From Rugalucina vietnamica (taxonomy: Eukaryota > Mollusca > Bivalvia > Lucinida > Lucinidae): a stretch of DNA of 64,000 bases. A program made the position numbers and the translations under genes. Of this stretch, positions 51,263 through 57,669 are shown piece after piece. The DNA lies in NCBI GenBank assembly GCA_964017185.1, contig OZ024873.1, positions 51,260,760 to 51,324,759 of the forward strand. Direction: 5' to 3'. Numbering within the stretch: position 1 is the first letter of the stretch; each line of letters starts with the position of its first letter. The notes under the pieces were generated by a model that was not told the DNA's origin, did no database searches, and saw only the letters and a program-made list of their open reading frames with translations.

Positions 51263-54200
51263 TATGAATATTGATTTCATGACTCGTGTTCATTTTCAGA
51301 ATTTTTTAGACAAGTTCGTCTGACTTCAGGGACATTAGAATATTAACTTTTCTACAAAAATGTGCTAGGGAGACGGTTATGATGTCTGGACATTGGTTTC
51401 CGCCACATAGCCCCTCCCAACACAGCTCAATATACTGTCACACATTTTGGCGCACCCTTGTTGCTTGAAGACTTTTTGTTCTGTTTTAGTTAAGTCAGGT
51501 CTGAATCTTATTTTGTTTTATGAGACACATTTCGCATTATTTTAATTCTTTATTTGACTTCACAATATTTGAATGAATTTTCAATTTTAATGTCTAATCA
51601 CAAATAGGTGCAATATTGCAGCATTTGTGGATAAACTTAATGAACGTTAATAATATTACTCATTAGGATTTTTTCTTTAGATATTTTACTGACAGGCATT
51701 GGTTCCTCAGACTATATATCTTACATGTACATCACACATTGTTTTAATATGCATGTTGTAAATATTGTGTAAATAGTATTTTTTATTTTGTTTTTCATCG
51801 AGGACCATGTGAGATTAGTCTTGTACTAATATGTTATCCCCGTAAAACCAAGCGTGTTGCTAATATTAGAATTTCCACGACTGTGAAAGGACGAGTGAAA
51901 ATATTTATGCTTTTTTACCGACTTTGAATCTATATGGTATTCAAAGCAATCACAGTAAATTGTCCTTTTATTTTATACAATACATGCACGCACAAAATAA
52001 ATTGTATGAGCAGTAGTTGGAAAATCTAAAACGCAAAAACATGAAAACGCAAATAGTTTTGTTATCAATTTGTTCCATACGTTTTTACAGAGAAAATGAT
52101 GTTTTCATTTACATATTTATATGCATGTAAATTTCTGTACTGAAGCTCATTTATTCACGATAAAGCGAATGAAAACGTCAAATATAATCCAAAATTCTAC
52201 ACTGAAAAATATTCATTTATGAAAAGATCACTATCATATTAGCAAACTTCTTAGAGTTACTAAGCCTATTCAGTACTTACATGAACCATAACATATTTCA
52301 GTACCACTTAGGTCACACCCTTGGTTCGCAAGGAGGTAGCATGGGTCAGATACAAGTATGGTTTCACAATTATAGGTCCAAGTGTTTGGTTTATTATACT
52401 CAAAGTCGACATAATGAACATATTGACAGGATGATTCCATTCCGTTGCTGTCTCTAACTTCAGGGCGATATGTTCCATCGACAAGTAGAATTCTATTTCT
52501 GCTGTGTCGGAAGTAACAACCTCTAGTTCCCACGGCTTCACCTTTACAATCGTTCAGTAAAATGGTTCCTTCCGGACAGGGATCTGGTACACCAATGCCA
52601 CTTGCCATAGAAGGGCCGCCTGAAACAAAAATAATACTGTTATCGCCATATACCCAGCCTCTTCTCAAGACATACAGGGTGTTTCATAATATGTGCCCCC
52701 ATGTATGTTGCTCAAACGTCAAAAATTATTTAACCCATATTTGACGAATGGATTTTCCCATCATTATCATTTGGGCGAGTCCACTTCAGTTCATGGGGGC
52801 ATAAGGTGTGATTTTTAAATGTTATTCAAGTTTTCGATGAAAATTCTATTAGCAAATAGAAAAGCCCCAGATGGGACTCCGCGTTCTGCGGCGTCACATC
52901 TGGGGCTATTCTGTTTGCCTTTGTCCCATAAAAGGGACGCCAGGCTTAAATGAGTTAAGGTGTGAGTCGCAATACAATGTCATATAATCAACATATATCC
53001 TATTTATTCACAATACATACATTGCTATACATGTCACATAAAATTCGGCATGTGTTCAAACTAGATGCTTATGGCATACACCAATTCAACGTTTACGATT
53101 TCTATGCTGTGAGATGTGATGTCGGGTAGCCTCTTTCCTTGCTAAGTTACATTTGAATAAAAAATATGAGCCGCCTCGTGGGAAAACCAACAATGTGGTT
53201 TCCGAACAGGTCTGACACAAATCAGGCTGTACAGTCACAGAAAAGAGCTAGAAGCTTGAAATTTTGGATTTAAGTAGAAGAGGAATTGTACTATCCGAGT
53301 AGCGAAAACAAAGGCGCTGATCAGCTTCGCGGTTACCGCGAAGCTGATCTGCGTCTTTGTTTTCGCCTATGCAGATTGTTGGTTTTCCCATGAGGCGGCT
53401 CATATAAAGGTTTGATCCTTTGGAAGAAGTAAAAATATCCAAAGGGAGATAGTATGGACTATATTGCGCAATTTCGGGTGATGAATCCTCATCAGTAGCC
53501 CTGTTTAAACCGGCAACGAAAGCCAGACTATTGTACTGTAATTTCAAAATATTTACACAAGAAGTCTAAATCAAAGGACTATTCCTAAATGGGGTCAAAT
53601 AATTGAAACATTGCTTAGAAGTATGTTTCTAAACATGAGTGTTTCGAACACTCTGAATATCTTTACTGATCTCAAAGGACCTAAATAAAAGTATAATTTG
53701 TACTATAGATGATGTACGGGGAGGCATTTTATGGCCGCCACACGGCACAGCACCAGCTGCAGTAATAGCAAATAAAATATAAAGTTTTGATGCTTTGGAA
53801 GCAGTATGGACTATATTGCGCAATTTCGGGTAATGAACCCTCATCAGTAGCCCTGTTTAAACCGGCAACGAAAGTCAGACTATTATACTGTAATTTTGAA
53901 AATTTACACATTAAAAACATATCTAGTAAAGGTGTAACCTTACATGTGTATTCGTGAAATATATTCTTTTCGACTCATTTCTTCTGCAAAACCATTATCA
54001 GAGGTAATGTTTTAAATTACAGATTTTCAATGTACTGTCAAATGTGAATTCAACGGTGGAAACCTACAAGGTGGGGGACGGGGGGTAAATCTGTGCCAAA
54101 CGAGAGGGAGTTAGTTTCTTTAAAATTATCATATTATTGTAAGAAAACATAAATTAAGATATAGAATTAGATTATATAGCAAAATACTATAATTTGCTTA

Positions 54201-54972
54201 TTGCAAACTTAAAATTTTGGTAATCTATTTATGCACGAATCACAGGTTCACAATGAGGTTATGGCCATGTAAAATCGATTTCCTGATAGGTTTACATGTA
54301 TACTAAGAAATCATATTGTAAGCCGAATGGGCAGTCATTTTTTCAATAGGTGGCCACTCAGCCACCCAAACTTATACTCAAACTTAACTAAAATATGCAA
54401 ACACACATAAGGTGCTAACAGCACGAAAATTCGAGAAGACATAAAACAATAAGAACCACCACAGAAGTATCGCCTCGGAACGATCAGTAATATAAATCAC
54501 TGGCGGGCTTAAATCGATTTTACATGGCCATAACCTCATTGTGAACCTGTGATTCGTGCATAAATAGATAACCAAAAGTTTAAGTTTTGGAGCAAAAATA
54601 AGAAAAATAGATATACCCCTGCAAACCCCAGTTTTACTATATAAAAGTGGGGTTCAAGGGGGTATGCATTACACGGACATGTTTTCATGATGTCATAAGT
54701 TTCCGATCATTCTCCTTATTGTTTCAACATATTATCGAAATTTTAGAGATGTGATAAAGTCTAAGATGAAAACAAAAAATTGAATAAAAGTGAAAATAAA
54801 ATGAGACCAATAGGCGTAAATAAATAAATAAATAAATAAATAAATCTGAATAAAAGTGAAAATAAGTTGAAACCGATAGACATTAATAAATAAATAAATA
54901 AATGAATAAATAAATAAACCTACCTGTACCCGAGAGGGCAGCGAATGCTAAGAGTTGTAACAGTATCCACAT
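33414..54972 (-). CDS. Secreted multi-EGF / F-type lectin / mucin-like protein, 23 coding exons
   Basis: Spliced gene model read directly from the minus strand; the exons are listed separately. All 22 introns interrupt codons after the first base (phase 1) and have GT donors and AG acceptors. The joined frame stays open for 1313 residues. Order: signal peptide (1-17), 8-Cys domain (17-129), EGF (130-170), second 8-Cys domain (171-269), thirteen EGFs (270-781), GCC2/GCC3-like module (782-861), F-type lectin domain (862-999), Ser-rich linker (1000-1030), basic linker with a furin-type site (1031-1069), partial EGF plus Thr-rich tail (1070-1313). There is no transmembrane segment, so secretion is expected. 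EGF and F-type lectin assignments rest on cysteine spacing and family motifs. The role is inferred: an extracellular matrix, cell-surface or immune lectin-like glycoprotein. The exact orthologue is not recognised. The least certain points are whether all near-identical EGF exons join one transcript and where the 3' end of the mRNA lies. Confidence 0.85.
33461..33910 (-). repeat. Coding minisatellite, 90 bp x 5
   Basis: Five in-frame tandem units of 90 bases encode [20 protein letters not shown]-type 30-residue repeats. Copies are nearly identical, so unit number probably varies between individuals and could change mucin tail length without breaking the frame. Confidence 0.9.
34210..35035. repeat. 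Two direct repeats of a molluscan-type dispersed unit
   Basis: Units start near 34218 and 34676 (period about 458) and share GTAAAAGCCT, CCTTGCTGTAAAATAG, CTATGATGGGCTG and GGCCATCTTGGT, ending in ACGGACGGACGAC. In intron 22. Confidence 0.75.
35127..35835. repeat. Tandem array, 178-bp unit, four copies
   Basis: CAAACGCTCAAGGGCAGATA recurs at 35179, 35357, 35535 and 35712. Units are over 90% alike by eye. Followed by a GACGGACGGACGCC-type end at about 35925-35990. Confidence 0.88.
36321..36437 (-). CDS. Exon 22: basic linker with furin-type site
   Basis: 117-base phase 1-1 exon, acceptor TGGCTATAG. Two donors are possible; GTAGGT after CCG A keeps phase 1 and the reading frame into exon 23. 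It is rich in Arg, Lys and Ser and includes RRHKR followed by Ser (residues 1040-1044), an R-x-K-R proprotein convertase consensus. An acidic patch with one cysteine, DDEVCPEF, follows. Confidence 0.68.
36717..36809 (-). CDS. Exon 21: Ser-rich acidic linker
   Basis: 93-base phase 1-1 exon, acceptor TATTTTAG, donor GTAGGATA. Encodes residues 1000-1030, almost only Ser, Glu, Lys and Gln, with several S-x-E sites (the Fam20C-type secretory kinase pattern). No cysteine and no fold expected. Low complexity makes exon calling harder, but both splice sites and the phase agree with the neighbours. Confidence 0.7.
37256..37462 (-). CDS. Exon 20: F-type lectin domain, C-terminal half
   Basis: 207-base phase 1-1 exon, acceptor ACTTCAG, donor GTAATTAC. 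Continues the fold with [18 protein letters not shown], a YDRIEVKC strand and the family's YVTVVG...VLCEVYVIG ending. The second basic ligand residue (CCxxR in active lectins) is Gln (CCQEQ). The domain is complete but its canonical fucose site looks altered. Confidence 0.83.
37489..37768. mobile_element. Family B element
   Basis: Full copy in intron 19, ending 26 bases before the exon 20 acceptor edge. Confidence 0.85.
37890..38128. mobile_element. MITE with TGGGCCCAGTTGTTCAAA ends
   Basis: Ends TGGGCCCAGTTGTTCAAA and TTTGAACAACTGGGTCCA. Centre (37961-38047) is a near-perfect 37-base inverted repeat with a 9-10 base loop. In intron 19. Confidence 0.82.
38420..38778 (+). mobile_element. Family C repeat
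   Basis: Near full-length copy in intron 19, well conserved. Confidence 0.8.
39485..39691 (-). CDS. Exon 19: F-type lectin (fucolectin) domain, N-terminal half
   Basis: 207-base phase 1-1 exon, acceptor TATTTCAAG, donor GTAAGATT. Contains the family's DG-K-F...C.C segment, NPKWKVKL in place of the usual PWWxVDL, and the strand ending [10 protein letters not shown], matching the NRxDCC element with its vicinal cysteines. The His of the H-x26-RxD-x4-R/K sugar motif is replaced by Lys (CSKIT for CTHT), with the 26-residue spacing kept. A family B element begins only 18 bases beyond its acceptor end. Confidence 0.82.
39710..40003. mobile_element. Family B element, short form with internal duplication
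   Basis: No central GC hairpin; a 50-base stretch containing the CTTATTTTTGCTTCAAAACA segment is repeated. Lies 18 bases upstream of exon 19 on the transcribed strand, covering the branch-point region. Confidence 0.83.
40211..40450 (-). CDS. Exon 18: GCC2/GCC3-like (ephrin-receptor-like) Cys-rich module
   Basis: 240-base phase 1-1 exon, acceptor CATCTATAG, donor GTAAGTTT. Encodes residues 782-861 with repeated CxxCPPG-type units ([42 protein letters not shown]), as in GCC2/GCC3 or tyrosine-kinase-ephrin A/B receptor-like domains. Such modules often sit between EGF and other extracellular domains. The last cysteine is completed across the next splice junction. Confidence 0.83.
41075..41188 (-). 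CDS. Exon 17: calcium-binding-type EGF
   Basis: 114 bases, acceptor ATTGCCCAG, donor [24 protein letters not shown] start and [10 protein letters not shown] end. Last complete EGF before the GCC2/GCC3-like module. Confidence 0.87.
41418..41534 (-). CDS. Exon 16: calcium-binding-type EGF
   Basis: 117 bases, acceptor TTTGTCAAG, donor [25 protein letters not shown] start and [10 protein letters not shown] end. An extra cysteine ([10 protein letters not shown]) is unusual for an EGF of this length. Confidence 0.86.
41802..41933 (-). CDS. Exon 15: calcium-binding-type EGF
   Basis: 132 bases, acceptor ACTTTCCAG, donor [24 protein letters not shown] start, CKNGGTC core and [10 protein letters not shown] end; the C1-C2 loop is long. 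Confidence 0.87.
42205..42301. mobile_element. Short MITE with CCCAGC(A/G)GGCACATGACGT ends
   Basis: 97 bases, ends CCCAGCAGGCACATGACG and CATGTGCCCGCTGGG; interior rich in TGACGTCA-type motifs. In the intron between exons 14 and 15. Confidence 0.78.
42367..42480 (-). CDS. Exon 14: calcium-binding-type EGF
   Basis: 114 bases, acceptor GTTCTACAG, donor [24 protein letters not shown] start and [10 protein letters not shown] end. Confidence 0.87.
42531..42818. mobile_element. Family B element, diverged
   Basis: Central hairpin mutated (CCGCCTTGGCAGGGCGG). In the intron between exons 13 and 14. Confidence 0.75.
43244..43369 (-). CDS. Exon 13: calcium-binding-type EGF
   Basis: 126 bases, acceptor TATCTACAG, donor [26 protein letters not shown] start and [10 protein letters not shown] end, with a longer C1-C2 loop than its neighbours. 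Confidence 0.87.
43555..43668 (-). CDS. Exon 12: EGF domain
   Basis: 114 bases, acceptor GACCTCTAG, donor GTAAGTAC. Start [16 protein letters not shown], end [10 protein letters not shown]. The first Asp of the calcium signature is Val here, so calcium binding may be weaker. Confidence 0.86.
43750..44025. mobile_element. Family B element
   Basis: Full copy in the intron between exons 11 and 12. Confidence 0.83.
44287..44403 (-). CDS. Exon 11: calcium-binding-type EGF
   Basis: 117 bases, acceptor CTTATAG, donor GTTTGTAT. Starts [18 protein letters not shown] and has [11 protein letters not shown]. The shorter spacing before C3 separates it from the GEHGTC group. Confidence 0.85.
44784..44900 (-). 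CDS. Exon 10: calcium-binding-type EGF
   Basis: 117 bases, acceptor TTTCCTTAG, donor [25 protein letters not shown] start and [12 protein letters not shown] end. Closest to exons 5 to 9 but with more changes, so probably the older parent of the array. Confidence 0.86.
45370..45755 (-). repeat. Family D repeat, long form
   Basis: Reverse copy in the intron between exons 9 and 10, including the GCTGGTGTTGTGCCGTGTGG end. Confidence 0.78.
45792..45908 (-). CDS. Exon 9: calcium-binding-type EGF
   Basis: 117 bases, acceptor TTTCATCAG, donor [25 protein letters not shown] start and [12 protein letters not shown] end. Last copy of the tight array; a family D repeat lies between it and exon 10. Confidence 0.86.
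46127..46356 (-). pseudogene. Dead EGF exon, second type, copy 4, split by a SINE
   Basis: LDPC start and acceptor at 46356, the middle interrupted by a tRNA-headed SINE at about 46176-46305, then the remaining EGF sequence with DGPS. Lies in the intron between exons 8 and 9. Confidence 0.7.
46176..46305 (-). mobile_element. tRNA-derived SINE
   Basis: On the minus strand it starts GCCGCGGTGGTGTAATGG and carries an A box (46285-46295, TGGTGTAATGG) and a B box (46241-46251, GGTTCGAAACT) at tRNA-like spacing. The T stem does not pair well and no CCA-ready tRNA can be folded by eye, so this is a SINE head and not a functional tRNA gene. Inserted in dead EGF exon copy 4. Confidence 0.65.
46577..46693 (-). 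CDS. Exon 8: calcium-binding-type EGF
   Basis: 117 bases, acceptor TTTCATCAG, donor [25 protein letters not shown] start. Differs from exon 7 by very few residues ([10 protein letters not shown] for [10 protein letters not shown]). Part of the recently duplicated array. Confidence 0.86.
46825..47190. repeat. Intron block duplicated at 47536-47895
   Basis: Near-identical direct repeat of 47536-47895, including a dead EGF exon. The intervening 47190-47245 carries the usual flank of a live EGF exon, but the exon itself is absent, and a family C fragment (47246-47535) occupies the junction. Confidence 0.75.
46917..47032 (-). pseudogene. Dead EGF exon, second type, copy 3
   Basis: Almost the same as the copy at 47626-47742 and within a roughly 365-base duplicated intron stretch (46825-47190 against 47536-47895). 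Same acceptor, same premature TAA, same shifted EGF remainder. Confidence 0.75.
47246..47535 (+). mobile_element. Family C repeat, 3' truncated
   Basis: Ends abruptly within ACACAAAGTT, where host intron sequence resumes. Inside the EGF exon array, at the site where a live exon is missing. Confidence 0.78.
47626..47742 (-). pseudogene. Dead EGF exon, second type, copy 2
   Basis: Acceptor and LDPCK start, then TAA in frame; another frame reads [19 protein letters not shown] followed by PDGWDEAAC. The frame defect after LDPC matches the other copies, so the exon died before the block was duplicated. Confidence 0.75.
47962..48078 (-). CDS. Exon 7: calcium-binding-type EGF
   Basis: 117 bases, acceptor TTTCATCAG, donor GTGAGAGA. 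Starts [17 protein letters not shown] and carries the Asn-hydroxylation pattern and the GNGWTGDHC end. Nearly identical to exons 8 and 9, and its flanking intron sequence is duplicated with it. Confidence 0.86.
48305..48423 (-). pseudogene. Dead EGF exon, second type, copy 1
   Basis: In the intron between exons 6 and 7. The acceptor ATTGTAG and start CTTTGGATCCTTGT (LDPC) remain, then a frame break with stops. In a shifted frame [19 protein letters not shown] follows, clearly the rest of an EGF. A TGA replaces the expected Gly codon before GSC. It cannot be translated as one EGF. Confidence 0.75.
48642..48758 (-). CDS. Exon 6: hybrid EGF with ALDPC start
   Basis: 117-base phase 1-1 exon, donor GTGAAAAA. 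Its body is the GEHGTCNNT-type EGF, but the acceptor and first bases (CTTTGGATCC) come from the other, dead exon type seen at 48423, 47742, 47032 and 46356. The encoded start is ALDPCETSS in place of DINECETSS, so calcium-ligand residues are lost while frame and cysteines are kept. Looks like a deletion fusion. Confidence 0.8.
48977..49093 (-). CDS. Exon 5: calcium-binding-type EGF
   Basis: 117-base phase 1-1 exon, acceptor TTTCCTTAG, donor GTGAGAGA. Starts [17 protein letters not shown] and has [12 protein letters not shown], which fits the EGF Asn-hydroxylation pattern. First member of the recently expanded group of near-identical exons (5 to 10). Confidence 0.87.
49626..49922 (-). CDS. Exon 4: unrecognised 8-cysteine domain, copy 2
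   Basis: 297-base phase 1-1 exon with acceptor CTTCTTTTAG and donor GTAAGAAT. Encodes residues 171-269. It shares with exon 2 the PCPGGT start, an early C-K pair, a YVDY motif, an aromatic stretch before a central cysteine and the ending ICYAG. The exons are divergent paralogues, so duplication is old. Confidence 0.87.
49956..50088. mobile_element. Family A element, truncated
   Basis: Left end missing. The palindrome has collapsed to a short perfect one (GGCGCTGATCAGCGCC). Within the intron between exons 3 and 4. Confidence 0.75.
50267..50501. mobile_element. Family A element
   Basis: Full copy in the intron between exons 3 and 4. TTTGTT occurs immediately outside both TGAGCC/GGCTCA ends. 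Confidence 0.82.
50712..50800. mobile_element. Family B central fragment, diverged
   Basis: GAAAACATAGTGGGTACTC, then AAAGCGGTTCTTACG, then CCCACGATCTATAT. Weak but in the right order. Followed by a long T run. Confidence 0.45.
50985..51107 (-). CDS. Exon 3: EGF domain 1
   Basis: Phase 1-1 exon of 123 bases between acceptor TATTGTCAG and donor GTATAT. Encodes a six-cysteine EGF with the core GPCQNSGVC and the end [10 protein letters not shown]. It starts with LDCVEN, not DxDEC, so it is not a clear calcium-binding EGF. It separates the two 8-Cys domains. Confidence 0.88.
52281..52619 (-). CDS. Exon 2: unrecognised 8-cysteine domain, copy 1
   Basis: Acceptor TTTGTTTCAG, donor GTAAGTAC. Encodes residues 17-129 with eight cysteines; it begins after a Gly/Ser-rich stretch with [12 protein letters not shown] and ends with GTEICYGS. 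A second copy with the same layout is encoded by exon 4 (PCPxGT start, YVD motif in the middle, ICY near the end). I do not recognise the fold. It lacks the ANYGR-type motif of rhamnose-binding (SUEL) lectins and has no EGF spacing. Confidence 0.85.
52733..52960. repeat. Family F repeat
   Basis: Longer copy, containing an internal inverted pair CCCCAGATGGGACTCCGCG / GCGGCGTCACATCTGGGG and the AAAAGGGACGCCAGGC end. In intron 1. Confidence 0.65.
53167..53402. mobile_element. Family A element
   Basis: Full copy in intron 1 with well-kept ends, flanked by TA on both sides. It abuts a family D copy that starts at about 53405. Confidence 0.83.
53403..53900 (+). repeat. Two family D copies in tandem
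   Basis: A long copy (53403-53780) followed directly by a partial one (53785-53900) sharing GACTATATTGCGCAATTTCG. In intron 1. Confidence 0.78.
54221..54572. mobile_element. Family C copy with flanking inverted arms
   Basis: Arms of about 60 bases (54221-54281 and 54507-54572), sharing CACGAATCACAGGTTCACAA, enclose an internal C segment. In intron 1. Confidence 0.72.
54583..54692. mobile_element. Family B right half
   Basis: Begins at GTTTTGGAGC and runs to the terminal GACATGTTTTCATGATG; the left half is lost. Confidence 0.75.
54820..54917. repeat. (AAAT)n arrays next to exon 1
   Basis: Two AAAT tracts separated by a repeated AATAAAAGTGAAAATAA segment, ending about 7 bases from the exon 1 donor. 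Confidence 0.85.
54924..54972 (-). CDS. Exon 1: signal peptide
   Basis: ATG followed by a hydrophobic run, [17 protein letters not shown], a typical secretory signal peptide with probable cleavage near residues 15-18. The donor is GTAGGT directly after ACA G, leaving phase 1, which matches the acceptor of exon 2. A TATA box precedes it. Confidence 0.85.
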
Positions 54973-55010
54973 CTCAGCGGTGAGTTGGTAAGTAATGGTG
55001 AATCTCGGGT

Positions 55011-55018
55011 TATTTATA
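55011..55018 (-). promoter_or_regulatory. TATA box of the EGF/lectin gene
   Basis: On the minus strand the octamer TATAAATA lies about 40 bases upstream of the start codon at 54972. Initiation 25-30 bases downstream would give a 5' leader of only about 15-20 bases. A good TATA box this close to a signal-peptide ATG supports 54972 as the true start and argues against an upstream non-coding exon. Confidence 0.6.
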
Positions 55019-55133
55019 CAATGTCTCAGGCTCAGAGAGATACTTGACAGAAAGTTACTGGTGGCAGCTGTTACCCCTTATTGACATTATAAGAAAAGTC
55101 TGAAATTAGTCTTGAATCGATTATCGAGTGAAA

Positions 55134-55310
55134 AGGTACAAGTAGGCAAAGATCAGGAAAAGGCGCAATCAGAAAAAGATACCCACTCCAAAAACCGAGA
55201 AGGTACTTTTACCATGAAAACATATCGTAAGCCGAATGAGCAGCTATTTTCCCAATAGGTGGCCACTCAGTTACTTAAACTTAACTAAAACTATGCAAAC
55301 ATACATGAAA
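55134..55310 (+). mobile_element. Family C 5' fragment
   Basis: GGTACAAGTAGGCAAAGATC start and GCAGCTATTTTCCCAATAGG; ends after AAACATACAT. About 120 bases upstream of the gene's TATA box. Confidence 0.75.
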
Positions 55311-55929
55311 ACCTACTTCTGACAAGTCAGTGAGTTTGGATCTGTAAACAAAATAAAACAGGGTGATCTTTGCAACAGACACGTGCTAAAGTCGGTAAAT
55401 GATTAACAGAACCACAGAACAGACACCCATTAAGGGAATTTAATCGTAAGGGAAGGTATAAATCACATTAGCCAAACTGACTGTCAAGTGGGTGTCTGTT
55501 CCCACGTTACGCATATAGAAAGTCTTATGATGTTGGGAAAATAATAATGTCTCTAAAGTTTGATTTTATAATGTGGAACATTAAAAAAGACGGAAACAGT
55601 TCAAAATTGACCAAAAATATTTAATGATCATTATCAATGTGTGCAGATAGAGCACGGCGTAATATTTGGCCCAAATTTAAAAGTAAACTCGATAAAAGCC
55701 TTAGAATGTATTAATTGCGCTTATCCTAATATTTCCATAAAGTATGGGAGTCGCATTATCGATAGAGAATTCGCTGGCTGCATCTCTAAACTCAACTTCC
55801 AGTTTCAATATGGCTGTTGAGAAAGATTATACGAAACACAAATACGATAAACAAGTAAGATTTTAGTATTAAATTAAGAGCAACAATTTTAGTCAGTTAC
55901 TTTAACAAGCTGTTATTTATATTTATCTG

Positions 55930-56490
55930 CCTGCTCTGGGCACACTGGCGTGTCACCTTGATAAGCGTGGGAGGTACGCGGCAAAGCACGCCGTGACGCT
56001 CCAGCGCCAGATTGGAGGGTCAGTATCCAAGACGATCTGTATTATCTGCAGCTGACTTAAATTTTGGGAACACTGACATGTCACCTTGATAGGCACGCTC
56101 CAGCGTCAGATTCTTGGGGGTGGGGTTCGGTATCAATGACGAGTCTGTATTATCTGCCGCTTACTCTGGGAACACTGACGTGTCACCTTGATAGGCATGG
56201 AAGGCACGCGTAGAAGCTCCCCGTGACGCTCCAGCATCAGATTTTTGGGGGTGGTGGTTCGGTATCCATGACGATATGCATTATCTGCCGCTGTCTCTGG
56301 GCACACTGGCGTGTCACCACGATAGGCACACGGAGAAGCTCCCCGTGACGCCCCAGCGTCAGATTCTTGGGGGTGGGGGCTTAGTATCCATGACTATCTG
56401 TATCATCTATCGCCTGTTCTGCTAACACTGACGTGTCACCTTGAGAGGCGTGGGAGGTACGCGGAGAAGCTCCCCATGACGCCCAAGTAC
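55930..56490. repeat. GC-rich tandem array, about 100-130 bp unit, five copies
   Basis: CACTG(G/A)CGTGTCACC starts recur at 55943, 56071, 56172, 56304 and 56426, each followed by a GATAGGC..., CGTGACGCTCCAGC, CAGATTCTTGGGGGTGG pattern. Copies differ mainly by internal deletions. Confidence 0.85.
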
Positions 56491-56529
56491 CACTGCAATA
56501 TTTTTTCCACTTATGTAATATAATTAAAA

Positions 56530-56845
56530 TATAATTGTTAGATCCTTTGGAAGCAGTAAAAACATTCAAAGAGAGAAGGTGGGCAATATCGTACAATTTC
56601 GGGTAATGAACCTTCATCAGTGACCCTTTACAAAACTGACAGCGAAAGTCAGACATTCGTGATTGCTGCAATTTCCAGAATTTACACCAGTATAGTCTAA
56701 ATCGAAGACTAATATTCCTAAAGAGGCCAAATATTCAAAATTCTGTTAAGATGGTGATTCTTAACGTACAATGTATTTGAAACACTCCAAATATTTTCAC
56801 TGGTCTCAAAGGATCAAAAGAAAAATATAATCTGCACTATGGACA
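56530..56845 (+). repeat. Family D repeat
   Basis: GATCCTTTGGAAGCAGTAAA start and TAATCTGCACTATGGA end. Confidence 0.75.
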
Positions 56846-57345
56846 CCTTATGTTTAACCCTAATTTGCTGACAATCCCGAAGAGCCAAGAATGAATTCAT
56901 CACTTGCATTATATAGGAGAATGCCTCGAAATTACAGGCCACTAGAACAGCAATTGTTCTGTCAAAATCCATTAAGATTGCTTTGTAAAATTTTGATTTT
57001 GCCTCAAATTTGATTTCGTTTGTCAATATGGGCTCAAACGTCATTGAAGGGGGGGGGGGGTTAACTTCCAGGAAATGGACAAATGGACAAAATATTTATG
57101 ATTCTGAAAATATAATTGACCCCAGGGGTTCATTTGTCCCTGCCCTGGGGCTATATACATGTATATGTCCATAACAGTCAAACAAGTCAAACAAGTTTAT
57201 TGGGTTATATATACCGGATCTGAGGCGAGTGTTTACAGGACCATTGGTCCTCCGGTTTTAGGTTACAGATTGCTAACTGGTATTCTTTTTTATTACAATG
57301 ATCTCCTATAATATCCCATTTGTGTAGATGTAGTAATTGCATGCA

Positions 57346-57547
57346 ATTACAAAAACACGCCCATGCAAAATACAGAATTTTTTTCACATGTAAATTTTGA
57401 AGAATCTTTAATATTCTTCTTATATTTGCTCAAAACATAGGTTTTGGAGCAAAATAAGAAAATTTTTATATCCCTGATCACCCCAGTTTTACTATATAAA
57501 AATGGGGTATAAGGGGGTATTTATTTCACGGACAGGTTTTCCTGATG
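57346..57547. mobile_element. Family B element, central deletion
   Basis: Both ends present, but the central palindrome is deleted down to CAAAACATAGGTTTTGG. Confidence 0.75.
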
Positions 57548-57669
57548 TTAGTAATTGCTTGTTTGCTTGTAAAGGATGTTTTAGACTTGAATTAGCGAAA
57601 ATTTTTACATTGTTTATAAAATGCCATGTCCCATCCGGTTTCAATTGCCAGGTCGTTACTTATGGATAA

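Noticed and set aside
52281-52619. SUEL/rhamnose-binding lectin assignment for exons 2 and 4
   Set aside because: Cysteine number is similar, but the ANYGR and DPCxGTYKYL motifs are absent.
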